This document shows positions 1-8,147 of a DNA stretch of 64,000 nucleotides, one piece after another. Location of the stretch: assembly GCF_002099195.1 (NCBI RefSeq), contig NZ_NBYX01000019.1, positions 82,139 through 146,138 on the forward strand, read 5' to 3'. Position 1 is the first letter of the stretch. Each line of letters begins with the position of its first letter. Below the pieces are notes generated by a model. That model saw only the letters and a program-made list of their open reading frames with translations, was not told the origin of the DNA and did no database searches. A program made the translations under genes and the position numbers. This stretch comes from Burkholderia puraquae (GTDB lineage: Bacteria > Pseudomonadota > Gammaproteobacteria > Burkholderiales > Burkholderiaceae).

Positions 1-279
1 GACGAGCACACGGCCGCGCTCGATCCGAAGACGGCTGCGTTCGTGCTGGAGCTGACCGCACGCATCGTCGCCGAGAGCAAGCTGACGACGATGATGGTCA
101 CGCACAGCATGCGGCAGGCGCTCGACTACGGCGATCGCACGGTGATGCTGCATCAGGGGCAGGTCGTGCTCGACGTGTCGGGCGACGCGCGCAAGGGGCT
201 CGACGTGCCGGACCTGCTGCAGATGTTCGAGAAGGTGCGTCACGAGCAGCTCGACGACGACGCTTTGCTGCTCAGCTGA
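1..279 (+). CDS. ABC transporter ATP-binding protein, C-terminal part (5' truncated by window)
   Basis: The frame is open from base 1 and codes for the last 92 residues of an ABC ATPase. It begins inside the Walker B/D-loop region (DEHTAALDP), continues to the H-loop histidine in MVTHSMRQAL and ends with the short tail usual for these subunits. The DEHTAALDP form is typical, from memory, of the COG1101 group of ATPases that work with periplasmic-binding-protein permeases of the TrpXYZ/BmpA kind. The membrane and binding-protein genes would lie upstream, outside the window. The Walker A and signature motifs are not visible, so the substrate cannot be named. The next 262 bases to imuA hold no gene, only the imu promoter region. 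Confidence 0.85.
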   Translation, partial: DEHTAALDPKTAAFVLELTARIVAESKLTTMMVTHSMRQALDYGDRTVMLHQGQVVLDVSGDARKGLDVPDLLQMFEKVRHEQLDDDALLLS

Positions 280-511
280 CGGGGGACGGCGCGGTGCGGG
301 ATGCTGCATCGTGCCGGTTCGTCCGCGGAGTGGCGTGCGGGCCCGGCCGGGCGACTCGGGCCGGATGGCGGTGGAGCGCGTTCGGACACGTTCCGGCCGC
401 GCCCGCTCCGGTGCGGCATAACATGACGGCCGCGCCCGTTTCTCCGTCGTTTTCTTCTGATGAAAACCGGTTTTGCACCGGTGCTGTGCGGCGCGAGCGC
501 ATTGCCATATA

Positions 512-527
512 CTGTATATCCATACAG
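512..527. promoter_or_regulatory. LexA (SOS) box upstream of imuA
   Basis: CTGTATATCCATACAG is a perfect match to CTGT-N8-ACAG. It ends 14 bases before the imuA start, where bound LexA would block transcription of imuA-imuB-dnaE2. Damage induction of this cassette through LexA is established in other proteobacteria; here it is inferred from the site. Confidence 0.9.
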
Positions 528-541
528 TTGTGGGTGGCGTC

Positions 542-1249
542 ATGCTCGCATCCTCCATTTCTCCCGAATCCCTTCATCCGTCCCTTTGGCGCGGTTCGCA
601 ACTCGCGCGCGGCGGTTCGCGCACGATCGATACCGGTTTCGCACCGCTGTCGGCCGAGTTGCCGGGCGGTGGCTGGCCGGTCGGCGGGCTCGTCGAACTG
701 CTGGCCGCGCAGCCGGGCTGCGGCGAGATGCGGCTGCTCGCGCCCGCGCTCGCGCGCACCGTCAGCGCCCGGCGGCCACTCGCGCTCGTCGCGCCGCCGC
801 AGTCGCCGCATGCGACTGCGCTCGCCAGTCTCGGCGTGCCGGCCGACGCGCTGTTGTGGCTGCGTGCCGGCAGCCGCACGGATGCGCTGTGGGCCGCCGA
901 GCAGGCGCTCAAGACCGGCTGTTGCGGCGCGCTGCTGCTGTGGCAGGACGCGCGTCCCGATGCGCTGCGGCGCCTGCATCTCGCGGCCGCGCGCACGGGC
1001 GACACGCTGTTCGTGATGCTGCGCCCGCTGTCGGCCGAGCGGCAACCGTCGCCGGCCGTGCTGCGCGTCGCGCTGTACCCGGTGCCGGGCGGCGTGTCGC
1101 TCGACATCGTCAAGCGGCGCGGCCCCGCCCGCAGCGAGCCGCTCGTGCTCGACCTGCCGTCGCCTATCGTGGAGAGCCGCTATGCGCGTCTTGCTCGGCA
1201 TCCATCTGCCGCGCCTGCCGCTCGACGTGTGCGCCCCGCCGCCGTCTGA
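542..1249 (+). CDS. imuA: Translesion synthesis-associated protein ImuA
   Basis: The 235-residue product is the first gene of the SOS mutagenesis cassette. ImuA proteins are RecA/SulA-like accessory factors that support the ImuB-DnaE2 mutasome. The N-terminus contains the conserved stretch GGGWPVGGLVELL (about residues 40-53), a degenerate RecA-type nucleotide-binding region, followed by alternating hydrophobic strands. I start it at ATG 542 instead of the longer in-frame ATG at 473, because 473 lies upstream of the LexA box. It overlaps imuB by 68 bases in another frame, which suggests translational coupling. Its expression should be SOS-controlled. Identity rests on sequence flavour plus the diagnostic neighbours. 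Confidence 0.88.
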   Translation: MLASSISPESLHPSLWRGSQLARGGSRTIDTGFAPLSAELPGGGWPVGGLVELLAAQPGCGEMRLLAPALARTVSARRPLALVAPPQSPHATALASLGVPADALLWLRAGSRTDALWAAEQALKTGCCGALLLWQDARPDALRRLHLAAARTGDTLFVMLRPLSAERQPSPAVLRVALYPVPGGVSLDIVKRRGPARSEPLVLDLPSPIVESRYARLARHPSAAPAARRVRPAAV

Positions 1250-2675
1250 CGCAGCGGCCGGCGGCGCGGGCTGTGCGGTGCTCGAGCAGGGTGTCGTGCT
1301 GATCGCCGATGCGGCCGCGCGGCGGCAGGGCGTGCGCGCGGGCATGAAGCGCGGCGGCGTGCTCACGCTTGCGCCCGAGACGCAGCTCGTCGAACGCGAT
1401 CCCGCACGCGAGGCCGATGCGCTGCGCGCGGTCGCGCTCGCGTTGCTGCGTTTCTCGCCGTGCGTCGCGCTCGACGACGAAGCCACGCTGCTCGTCGACG
1501 TCGGCCCGAGCCTGCGGCTGTTCGGCGGCCTGCCGTCGCTGTGCCGCCAGGTGCGCGCGACGCTCGCGGCGCTCGGCTATGCGGCGCGCCTGTCCGCCGC
1601 GCCGACCGGGGGCGGCGCGTGGCTGCTCGCGCGTGTGTCGGCCCGCGCGCGCATCCGGCGCCGCATCGCCGGCCACGCGTCGCTCGTTCGCGTGCTCGAC
1701 AGGCTGCCGTGCGTGCTGCTGCCCGATGCGCGTCCGTATGCGGGCTGGTTCGACGGCCTCGGCTGCCGCACGCTCGCCGATCTGCGCGGCCTGCCGCGCG
1801 CGGGGCTGCAGCGCCGTTGCGGCCCCGCGCTGCTGGCCGCGCTCGATCGTGCGTATGGCGACGCGGTCGAGCCGCTTGCATGGATGGCGGTGCCGCCCGT
1901 GTTCGACGTGCGGCTCGAATTGCCGGAGCGCGTCGAATACGCGGAAGCCGTGCTGTTCGCCGCGCGGCGGCTCGTTGTGCAGCTCTGCGGCTGGCTGGCC
2001 GCGCGGCAACTGTCGCTGGCCGCGATGACGTTCGATCTCGAGCACGAGCGCGGCCGCCAGGCCGTGCCGCCGACGCCGCTCGAGCTCGCGTTCGCGTCGC
2101 CCGTGCGTGACGAGGCGCATTTCATGCGGCTGCTCGGCGAGCGGCTCGCGCGCGTCGAGTTGCCGGCCGCGGTGATCGCGGTGCGTCTGAAGGCGACGCG
2201 CGTCGAATCGGTTGCACCGCCGGCCGACGATCTTTTCCCCGAGCCGGGCGGCACGCGCGAGACGCGCGCGCGGCTGTTCGAGTTGCTGGTCGCGCGGCTC
2301 GGTGCGGAGAACGTGCTGCGCGCGGCGCCCGTCGCCGATCACCGGCCCGAGGCCGCGAACCGCTGGCTGCCGCTCGATGCGCAGGCCGGCAAGCCGGCCA
2401 GTGGGCCGCCGGTGGTGCCGCCGCGGCCGGCGTGGCTGCTGGCCGAGCCGTTGCTGCTCCTGATGCGTGGCGAGCGGCCGGTATTCCATACGCCGCTGAG
2501 GAGGATGTCGTCGGCGGAGCGGATCGAGGCCGGATGGTTCGATGGCCAGCTCGCTGCGCGCGATTACTACGTTGCGCAGGACGAAGCCGGTGCGTGCTAC
2601 TGGATTTTTCAGGAACTGCCGAGCAGCAGTGGCGGGATCGAACCGCACTGGTTCCTGCACGGCTTGTTCGGGTGA
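1182..2675 (+). CDS. imuB: ImuB, catalytically inactive Y-family polymerase-like protein
   Basis: The 497-residue protein belongs to the DinB/UmuC-related ImuB family. ImuB acts as the hub of the mutasome, binding the beta clamp and DnaE2. The N-terminus (GIHLPRLPLDV, residues 6-16) corresponds to the Y-polymerase metal-binding strand but lacks the usual catalytic Asp pair. The second motif region (LLVDVGPSLRLFGG, about 106-119) also lacks the SxDE signature. A candidate clamp-binding motif, DDLFP, lies near residue 349. The C-terminal tail past the little-finger region is typical of ImuB. It starts inside imuA and ends 6 bases before dnaE2, so the three genes form one tight operon. Confidence 0.93.
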   Translation: MRVLLGIHLPRLPLDVCAPPPSDAAAGGAGCAVLEQGVVLIADAAARRQGVRAGMKRGGVLTLAPETQLVERDPAREADALRAVALALLRFSPCVALDDEATLLVDVGPSLRLFGGLPSLCRQVRATLAALGYAARLSAAPTGGGAWLLARVSARARIRRRIAGHASLVRVLDRLPCVLLPDARPYAGWFDGLGCRTLADLRGLPRAGLQRRCGPALLAALDRAYGDAVEPLAWMAVPPVFDVRLELPERVEYAEAVLFAARRLVVQLCGWLAARQLSLAAMTFDLEHERGRQAVPPTPLELAFASPVRDEAHFMRLLGERLARVELPAAVIAVRLKATRVESVAPPADDLFPEPGGTRETRARLFELLVARLGAENVLRAAPVADHRPEAANRWLPLDAQAGKPASGPPVVPPRPAWLLAEPLLLLMRGERPVFHTPLRRMSSAERIEAGWFDGQLAARDYYVAQDEAGACYWIFQELPSSSGGIEPHWFLHGLFG

Positions 2676-2681
2676 ACGGAG

Positions 2682-5600
2682 ATGGTTGCGGAATTCAGCT
2701 GGCTGCCCGATTACGCGGAGTTGTTCTGCCGTTCGAACTTTTCGTTCCTGCATGGCGCGTCGCATGCGGACGAACTGGTCGAACGTGCGGTGGAACTCGG
2801 CTATCGCGGAATCGCGATCACCGACGAATGCTCGCTCGCCGGCGCGCCGCGCATGCATGTCGCGGCGAAGGCGAAAGGGCTGCCGCTCGTCATCGGTTCG
2901 TACTTCGAAGTCACGCCGGATGACGTCGCGCCCGGCCACGACCCGGGCCCCGGTGCGTTCGGGCTCGTGTTGCTCGCGCAGAACCGCGAGGGGTACGGCA
3001 ACCTGTCCGAACTGATTTCGTGGCGGCGGATGGCGTCGCCGAAGGGTACTTACAAGCTGACGTCGCGGATGCTGTCGGCACCGCCTGCGGAGTTTGCGCA
3101 CTTGCGCGGCATGCCCGACTGTTTCGCGATTCTCGTGCCCACCTACCCGGTGCGGGCCGACGTGCTCGATGCGCAGGTCGCGTGGTTTCGCGCGACGTTC
3201 GGCGAGCGTGCGCGGCTCGGGCTCGTGCAGTTGCAGCGCGCGCTGGACGGCGCGCAGCGCGAGGAGATTCGCGCTGCGGCTGAGCGGCGCGGGGTGCGTG
3301 TCGTTGCGCTCGGCGACGTGACGATGCACCGGCGCTCGTGCAAGGAGCTGCAGGACGTGATGACGGCAATCCGCGTCGGCATGCCGGTTTCGGAGTGCGG
3401 CTATGCGCTGGCGCCGAATGCGGAACAGCATCTGCGTTTGCGACAGCGCATCGGGCAGTTGTACTCGGCGGACGAGATCGCGGAGACCTGCACGATTCTC
3501 GATACGTGCGATTTCAAACTGGACACGCTGCGCTACGAGTATCCCGACGAGATCGTGCCGAAGGGGCATACGCCGACGAGTTATCTCGAGCAGGAGACTC
3601 GGGGCGGCGCACTTCAACGTTACGCCGGAAAGATACCCGGGCACGTGCAGGAGCGGATCGATTACGAGTTGGCGCTGATCGAGAAGCTGAGCTACGAACC
3701 GTTCTTCCTGACCGTCTACGACATCGTCAAATACGCGCGCAGCCAGAACATCCTGTGCCAAGGGCGAGGCTCGGCGGCGAACTCGGTCGTTTGCTTCTGC
3801 CTCGGCATCACCGAAGTGAATCCCGAGCAGAGCACGATGCTGTTCGAACGCTTCATCAGCGCGGAGCGTGGCGAGCCGCCCGATATCGACGTCGACTTCG
3901 AGCATCAGCGCCGGGAAGAGGTGATCCAGCACATCTACAAGAAATACGGAGACGACCGTGCCGCACTCGCGGCCGCTGTATCGACCTACCGTCCGCGTGG
4001 TGTGCTGCGCGAAACCGGCAAGGCGCTCGGTGTCGATCCGATGCTGGTCGATCGTGTCGCGAAGGGACACCGCTGGTTCGACGGTAGCCGCGATCTGCTG
4101 CAACAATTCGGGACGATCGGGCTTGATCCGCAGACGCCGCTCATCCAGGCATGGGCCCGACTCGCCGCGCGGCTCCTCAACTTTCCGCGCCACCTGTCGC
4201 AGCATTCGGGCGGGTTCGTGATCAGTCGCGGCAAGCTCACGCGGCTTGTGCCGGTTGAAAACGCGGCGATGGATGGGCGTCGAGTGATTCAGTGGGATAA
4301 AGACGATCTCGAATCGCTCAAGCTGATGAAGGTCGACGTGCTCGCGCTCGGCATGCTGTCGGCGCTGCATCGCGCATTCGACATGCGCACCGCGTGGCGC
4401 GGGCCGCCGGAACCGGACGGCGAGCCGTTCACGCTGAAGCACATTCCGCAGGACGATGAAGCGACTTACGACATGATCTGCCGCGCCGATACGGTCGGTG
4501 TGTTCCAGATCGAATCGCGCGCGCAGATGTCGATGCTGCCGCGCCTGCGGCCGCGCACCTATTACGACCTGGTGATCGAGGTCGCGATCGTGCGGCCGGG
4601 GCCGATCCAGGGCGGGGCGGTACACCCCTATCTGAAACGGCGTCAGGGCATCGAAAAGGTCAGTTATCCAAAGGAAGACCTGAAGCCTGCGCTCGAACGC
4701 ACGAAGGGCGTGCCGATCTTCCAGGAGCAGGTGATGCAGATCGCGATGATCGCGGCAGGCTTCACACCCGGCGAGGCTGATGAACTGCGTCGCGCGATGG
4801 CCGCCTGGAAGCGCAAGGGCAATCTCGAGCAGTATCACCGCAAGATCGTCGACGGGATGCGGGAGCGCGACTATCCGCCTGAATTCGCCGAGCAGATCTT
4901 CGAGCAGATCAAGGGCTTCGGCGATTACGGTTTCCCCGAAAGCCACGCGGCGAGCTTCGCGAAACTCGCCTACGCGAGCAGCTGGCTCAAGTGCCACGAA
5001 CCCGCGATCTTCCTCGCGGCACTGCTGAACAGCCAGCCGATGGGTTTCTACCCGCCGTCACAACTCGTGCAGGACGCGAAGCGCCACGGCGTGCAGGTGC
5101 TGCCGATCGACGTGACGCAAAGCAACTGGGAAGCATCGCTCGAAGCGCTGCCCGGCCAGTTGCCGCCGCACGGCCAGCCGGCCGTGCGGCTCGGCCTGTC
5201 GCTCGTGCGCGGCCTCGGCGAAACCGCCGCGCGCCGCATCGAAGCCGCACGCGCCGCCGGCCCGTTCGACAACGTCGACACGCTCGCGCGCCGCGCGCAG
5301 CTCGAACGCCGCGACCTCGAAGCGCTCGCCGCCGCGAACGCGCTCGCGACACTTGCCGGCCACCGCCGCGATGCGCTGTGGCAAGCGGTTGCAGCAGCGC
5401 CCGAACGCGACCTGCTGGCCGCCGCGCCGATCGACGAACCCGAGCAGCCCGCACTCGGCGCGCCGTCGGAAGCCGACGACATCCTCGCCGACTATCACAC
5501 CACCGGCCTCACGCTGAACCGCCACCCCGTCGCGCTGCTGCGGCCCGCGCTGCGCGCGCGGCGGCTGTCGTCCGCGGCCGAACTGCACGACCGGCCCGAC

Positions 5601-5885
5601 GGCCGGCTCGCAAGAGCGTGCGGGCTCGTGACCGCGCGGCAGATGCCGGGCACCGCGAAAGGCGTGATGTTCATGACGCTCGAGGACGAAACGGGCTGCG
5701 TGAACCTGATCGTCCGGCCCGAACTGCTCGCGCGGCAGCGCCGCGAAACCCTCGATTCGCGGCTGCTCGCCGCATCCGGCGTGTGGCAGGTCGCGAGCGA
5801 CGTGAGGCACCTCGTCGTGCAGCATTTCGAGGATCTGACGCCGCTGCTCGGCGGTTTGCGTACGTCGAGCCGCGAATTCCACTGA
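2682..5885 (+). CDS. dnaE2: Error-prone DNA polymerase III alpha subunit DnaE2 (ImuC)
   Basis: The 1067-residue protein is a C-family polymerase of the DnaE2/ImuC type, about 100 residues shorter than replicative DnaE. In order it shows an N-terminal PHP domain (from RSNFSFLHGASH near residue 17), the palm motif GRGSAANS (about 363-370), the catalytic PPDIDVDFE with Asp401, Asp403 and Asp405, a fingers and thumb region, helix-hairpin-helix (LSLVRGLGE, about 843) and a C-terminal OB fold (about 970-1055). It performs error-prone bypass of DNA lesions together with ImuA and ImuB. It begins 6 bases after imuB. No clear hairpin terminator follows it. Confidence 0.96.
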   Translation: MVAEFSWLPDYAELFCRSNFSFLHGASHADELVERAVELGYRGIAITDECSLAGAPRMHVAAKAKGLPLVIGSYFEVTPDDVAPGHDPGPGAFGLVLLAQNREGYGNLSELISWRRMASPKGTYKLTSRMLSAPPAEFAHLRGMPDCFAILVPTYPVRADVLDAQVAWFRATFGERARLGLVQLQRALDGAQREEIRAAAERRGVRVVALGDVTMHRRSCKELQDVMTAIRVGMPVSECGYALAPNAEQHLRLRQRIGQLYSADEIAETCTILDTCDFKLDTLRYEYPDEIVPKGHTPTSYLEQETRGGALQRYAGKIPGHVQERIDYELALIEKLSYEPFFLTVYDIVKYARSQNILCQGRGSAANSVVCFCLGITEVNPEQSTMLFERFISAERGEPPDIDVDFEHQRREEVIQHIYKKYGDDRAALAAAVSTYRPRGVLRETGKALGVDPMLVDRVAKGHRWFDGSRDLLQQFGTIGLDPQTPLIQAWARLAARLLNFPRHLSQHSGGFVISRGKLTRLVPVENAAMDGRRVIQWDKDDLESLKLMKVDVLALGMLSALHRAFDMRTAWRGPPEPDGEPFTLKHIPQDDEATYDMICRADTVGVFQIESRAQMSMLPRLRPRTYYDLVIEVAIVRPGPIQGGAVHPYLKRRQGIEKVSYPKEDLKPALERTKGVPIFQEQVMQIAMIAAGFTPGEADELRRAMAAWKRKGNLEQYHRKIVDGMRERDYPPEFAEQIFEQIKGFGDYGFPESHAASFAKLAYASSWLKCHEPAIFLAALLNSQPMGFYPPSQLVQDAKRHGVQVLPIDVTQSNWEASLEALPGQLPPHGQPAVRLGLSLVRGLGETAARRIEAARAAGPFDNVDTLARRAQLERRDLEALAAANALATLAGHRRDALWQAVAAAPERDLLAAAPIDEPEQPALGAPSEADDILADYHTTGLTLNRHPVALLRPALRARRLSSAAELHDRPDGRLARACGLVTARQMPGTAKGVMFMTLEDETGCVNLIVRPELLARQRRETLDSRLLAASGVWQVASDVRHLVVQHFEDLTPLLGGLRTSSREFH

Positions 5886-6122
5886 CGCAACCGGCGCGCG
5901 CCGCCGAACGCGCGGTGCCTGGCCGCCCATGCATACCAGTCGGCTCAACTGGTTCTATTCAGGTCTTGTATTCGTGCCCAAAACCTGGCCGAACCGCGTA
6001 CTGGGACTGTCCCTTTGCATACCAATCCGGGTAAATCCCTATCCCGCACCTCGTTGTAAACAAAGGGTTTATATGAGCTAAACCGCTTGCCGGACAAGGC
6101 TTTCGGCGATTTCGGCACCGCT

Positions 6123-6146
6123 AATACCAGTTCGTTGACTGGTATT
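6123..6146. promoter_or_regulatory. Inverted repeat at nag promoter (candidate GntR-family operator)
   Basis: Two perfect 9-base arms, AATACCAGT (6123-6131) and ACTGGTATT (6138-6146), flank a 6-base spacer. The repeat overlaps the -35 element of the promoter upstream of the GntR-type regulator gene. The right arm is also the left half of the direct-repeat motif TGGTATT-N3-GTGGT (6140-6154). The natural ligand is the regulator encoded at 6211, giving autoregulation. Confidence 0.7.
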
Positions 6147-6162
6147 ATGGTGGTTATATAAT
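6135..6162 (+). promoter_or_regulatory. Promoter of the nag operon
   Basis: TTGACT (6135-6140), a 16-base spacer and a perfect TATAAT (6157-6162) make a strong sigma-70 promoter about 50 bases ahead of the regulator gene. The candidate operator TGGTATTATGGTGGT (6140-6154) fills the spacer, so repressor binding would exclude RNA polymerase. Confidence 0.75.
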
Positions 6163-6210
6163 GCCCTCACTTTCGACGGCCTGCGGTCGTCGTCCGACAC
6201 CCGGAGGCAC

Positions 6211-6945
6211 ATGGAAACCGGCTGGTCCGAACTGGCGCCCGATCCCCTCGGCGACACGCCGCTCTATCTGCAGCTCGCCCGCAACCTGGCGAGCGCGATC
6301 CACGCCGGCGCGTGGCGGGCCGGCGAGGCGCTGCCGTCGGAGCGGCTGCTGTCGGTGTCGGTCGGCGTGTCGCGGATCACGGCCCGCCGTGCACTCGCGC
6401 TGCTGGTCGAGCAGGGGCTGATCAAGCGGGCGCGCGGGGCGGGCAGCTTCATCACGCCGCGCGTCGCCGATCCGCTGTCGCGTCTCGTCGGCTTCACCGC
6501 GAAGATGCAGCAGCGCGGCTTCGTGCCCGATTCGGTGTGGCTGTCGCGCACGCTGCGCGCCGCAAACCGCGACGAGATCACGCGTCTCGGCCTCGCGCCC
6601 GGCGCGACGGTGGCGCGGCTCGAGCGGCTGCGCCGCGCGGACGGCATCGTGATGGCCGTCGAGCACTCGACGCTGCCGGCTGCGGTGGTGCCCGATCCGC
6701 TGGCGCTCGGTGCGTCGCTGTACGAATACCTCGAGGCGCGCGGGATGACCGTCGTGCGCGCGCTGCAGCACTTTCGCGCGGCGAACGCGACCCACGCGAT
6801 CGCGAAATGGATGGCGGTGAAGCCGGGCTCGGCACTGCTGGTGATCACGCGGATCGGCTACGGTGCCGACCAGCGCGCGATCGAAGTGAGCGAAACGTAT
6901 TGCCGCGACGATTACTACGACTTCGTCGCCGAACTGAAACGCTGA
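6211..6945 (+). CDS. nagR: GntR/HutC-family transcriptional regulator of GlcNAc use
   Basis: The 244-residue protein has an N-terminal winged helix-turn-helix of the GntR type (PLYLQLARNLASAI through RRALALLVEQGLI to GAGSF, about residues 17-88). A C-terminal UTRA effector-binding domain follows (about 95-240), ending in SETYCRDDYYDFVAEL. Proteins of the NagR/NagQ/DasR kind sense GlcNAc-6-phosphate or GlcN-6-phosphate and repress nag genes. It is the first gene before nagA, nagB-II, nagF and nagE on the same strand, which supports that role. The operator-like repeats in its promoter imply autoregulation. The exact ligand is inferred. The symbol nagQ would be an equal choice. Confidence 0.88.
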   Translation: METGWSELAPDPLGDTPLYLQLARNLASAIHAGAWRAGEALPSERLLSVSVGVSRITARRALALLVEQGLIKRARGAGSFITPRVADPLSRLVGFTAKMQQRGFVPDSVWLSRTLRAANRDEITRLGLAPGATVARLERLRRADGIVMAVEHSTLPAAVVPDPLALGASLYEYLEARGMTVVRALQHFRAANATHAIAKWMAVKPGSALLVITRIGYGADQRAIEVSETYCRDDYYDFVAELKR

Positions 6946-7043
6946 CGCGCGAGACTGCCCGCGCGCGACAGGCGTGAAGCAACGACACGAATGTGCAAAT
7001 CACGACGCGGATGCCCGCGTCACCAGATCATCAAGAGAACGTC

Positions 7044-8147
7044 ATGCTGACTGGAAACATCCTTACCCCCGACGGCTGGATTCACGGTTCGCTCGACAGC
7101 GAGAACGGCCGCATCACGACTCTCGACGGCACGCCCGTCGATCCCGCGAAGAACGACGCGCCTTACATCCTGCCCGGCTTCATTGACCTGCACGTGCACG
7201 GCGGCGGCGGCGCCGACGTGATGGAAGGCGGCGACGCGATCGAGACGATCGCCCGCACGCACGCGCAATACGGCACGACGAGCCTGCTCGCGACGACGAT
7301 GACCGCGCCGCGCGACGAACTGATGAAAGTCGTCGGCAACCTCGGCAGCGTCGCGCGCACCCGCACGCCGGGCGGCGCGCGCGTGCTCGGCGTGCACCTC
7401 GAAGGCCCGTACATCAACCCCGGCAAGCTCGGCGCGCAGCCCGACGCGGCCGTGTCGGCCGTGCTCGACGAAGTGCTGAAGTACCTGTCGATCGCGCCGA
7501 TCCGCGTCGTCACGCTCGCGCCGGAAATCGCCGGCCACATCGAGATCATCGGCGAGATGGCCGCGCGCGGCGTGCGCGTGCAGCTCGGCCATTCGCTCGC
7601 GACCTACGACGACGCGGTGGCCGCGCTCAAGCACGGCGCGTGCGGCTTTACGCACCTGTTCAACGCGATGTCGCCGCTGCATCACCGCAACCCGGGCCTG
7701 GTGGGCGCGGCGCTTGCTCACGCCGAATACGCGGAAATCATCCCCGACCTGCTGCACGTGCACCCGGGCGCGATTCGTGCGGCGCTGCGCGCGATCCCGC
7801 GCCTGTACGTCGTGACCGACAGCACGTCCGCAACGGGCATGCCCGACGGCGAATACCGGCTCGGCAGCCAGCACGTGACGAAGTGCCTCGGCGGCGTCCG
7901 GCTGGCCGACGGCACGCTCGCCGGCAGCACGCTGACGATGGACCAGGCGCTGCGCAACCTCGTGTCGCTCGGCCTGCCGATCGACGACGTGTCGAACCGG
8001 ATGTCGCGCTATGCGGCCGACTACCTCGGCATCGCCGATCGCGGGCGCCTCGCGCGCGGCGCATGGGCCGATCTCGCGGTGTTCGATCGCGACCTGAACC
8101 TCACCGCGACCTATGTCGAAGGAGAATCGATTGTCGAATATGCTTAA
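7044..8147 (+). CDS. nagA: N-acetylglucosamine-6-phosphate deacetylase
   Basis: The 367-residue amidohydrolase removes acetate from GlcNAc-6-phosphate after PTS uptake. It shows the metal-binding GFIDLHVHGGGG (about 46-57), the metal-ligand glutamate in GVHLEGPYINPG (about 117-128), a histidine in VQLGHSLATYDDA (about 182-194) and the THLFNAMSPLHHRNPGL block (about 203-219), all standard for NagA. I chose ATG 7044, preceded by AAGAGA, over an in-frame ATG at 6993 that would add 17 unconserved residues. Its end overlaps the next gene by 17 bases, so the two are probably coupled in translation. Confidence 0.95.
   Translation: MLTGNILTPDGWIHGSLDSENGRITTLDGTPVDPAKNDAPYILPGFIDLHVHGGGGADVMEGGDAIETIARTHAQYGTTSLLATTMTAPRDELMKVVGNLGSVARTRTPGGARVLGVHLEGPYINPGKLGAQPDAAVSAVLDEVLKYLSIAPIRVVTLAPEIAGHIEIIGEMAARGVRVQLGHSLATYDDAVAALKHGACGFTHLFNAMSPLHHRNPGLVGAALAHAEYAEIIPDLLHVHPGAIRAALRAIPRLYVVTDSTSATGMPDGEYRLGSQHVTKCLGGVRLADGTLAGSTLTMDQALRNLVSLGLPIDDVSNRMSRYAADYLGIADRGRLARGAWADLAVFDRDLNLTATYVEGESIVEYA

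Larger units (their letters stand above)
5886..6210. other. 325-base intergenic region: dnaE2 3' end and nag promoter region
   Basis: No gene is seen. The right half carries the nag promoter and operator (listed separately) and is AT-rich for this genome. The left half has a second, imperfect motif of the same kind: ACCAGT at 5935-5940 facing ACTGGT at 5948-5953, then TGGT at 5951 followed 11 bases later by AGGT. This may be a weaker auxiliary operator. Confidence 0.6.

Noticed and set aside
1164..4997. 1277-codon open frame on the minus strand across imuB and dnaE2
   Set aside because: It is antisense to well-recognised proteins, rich in Arg/His, has no known domain, and arises from the high GC3 content of the + strand genes.
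5934..5965. Possible second nag operator near the dnaE2 end
   Set aside because: The half-sites ACCAGT/ACTGGT have a 7-base spacer where the main site has 6, and the direct repeat is imperfect; kept only as a note in the region entry.
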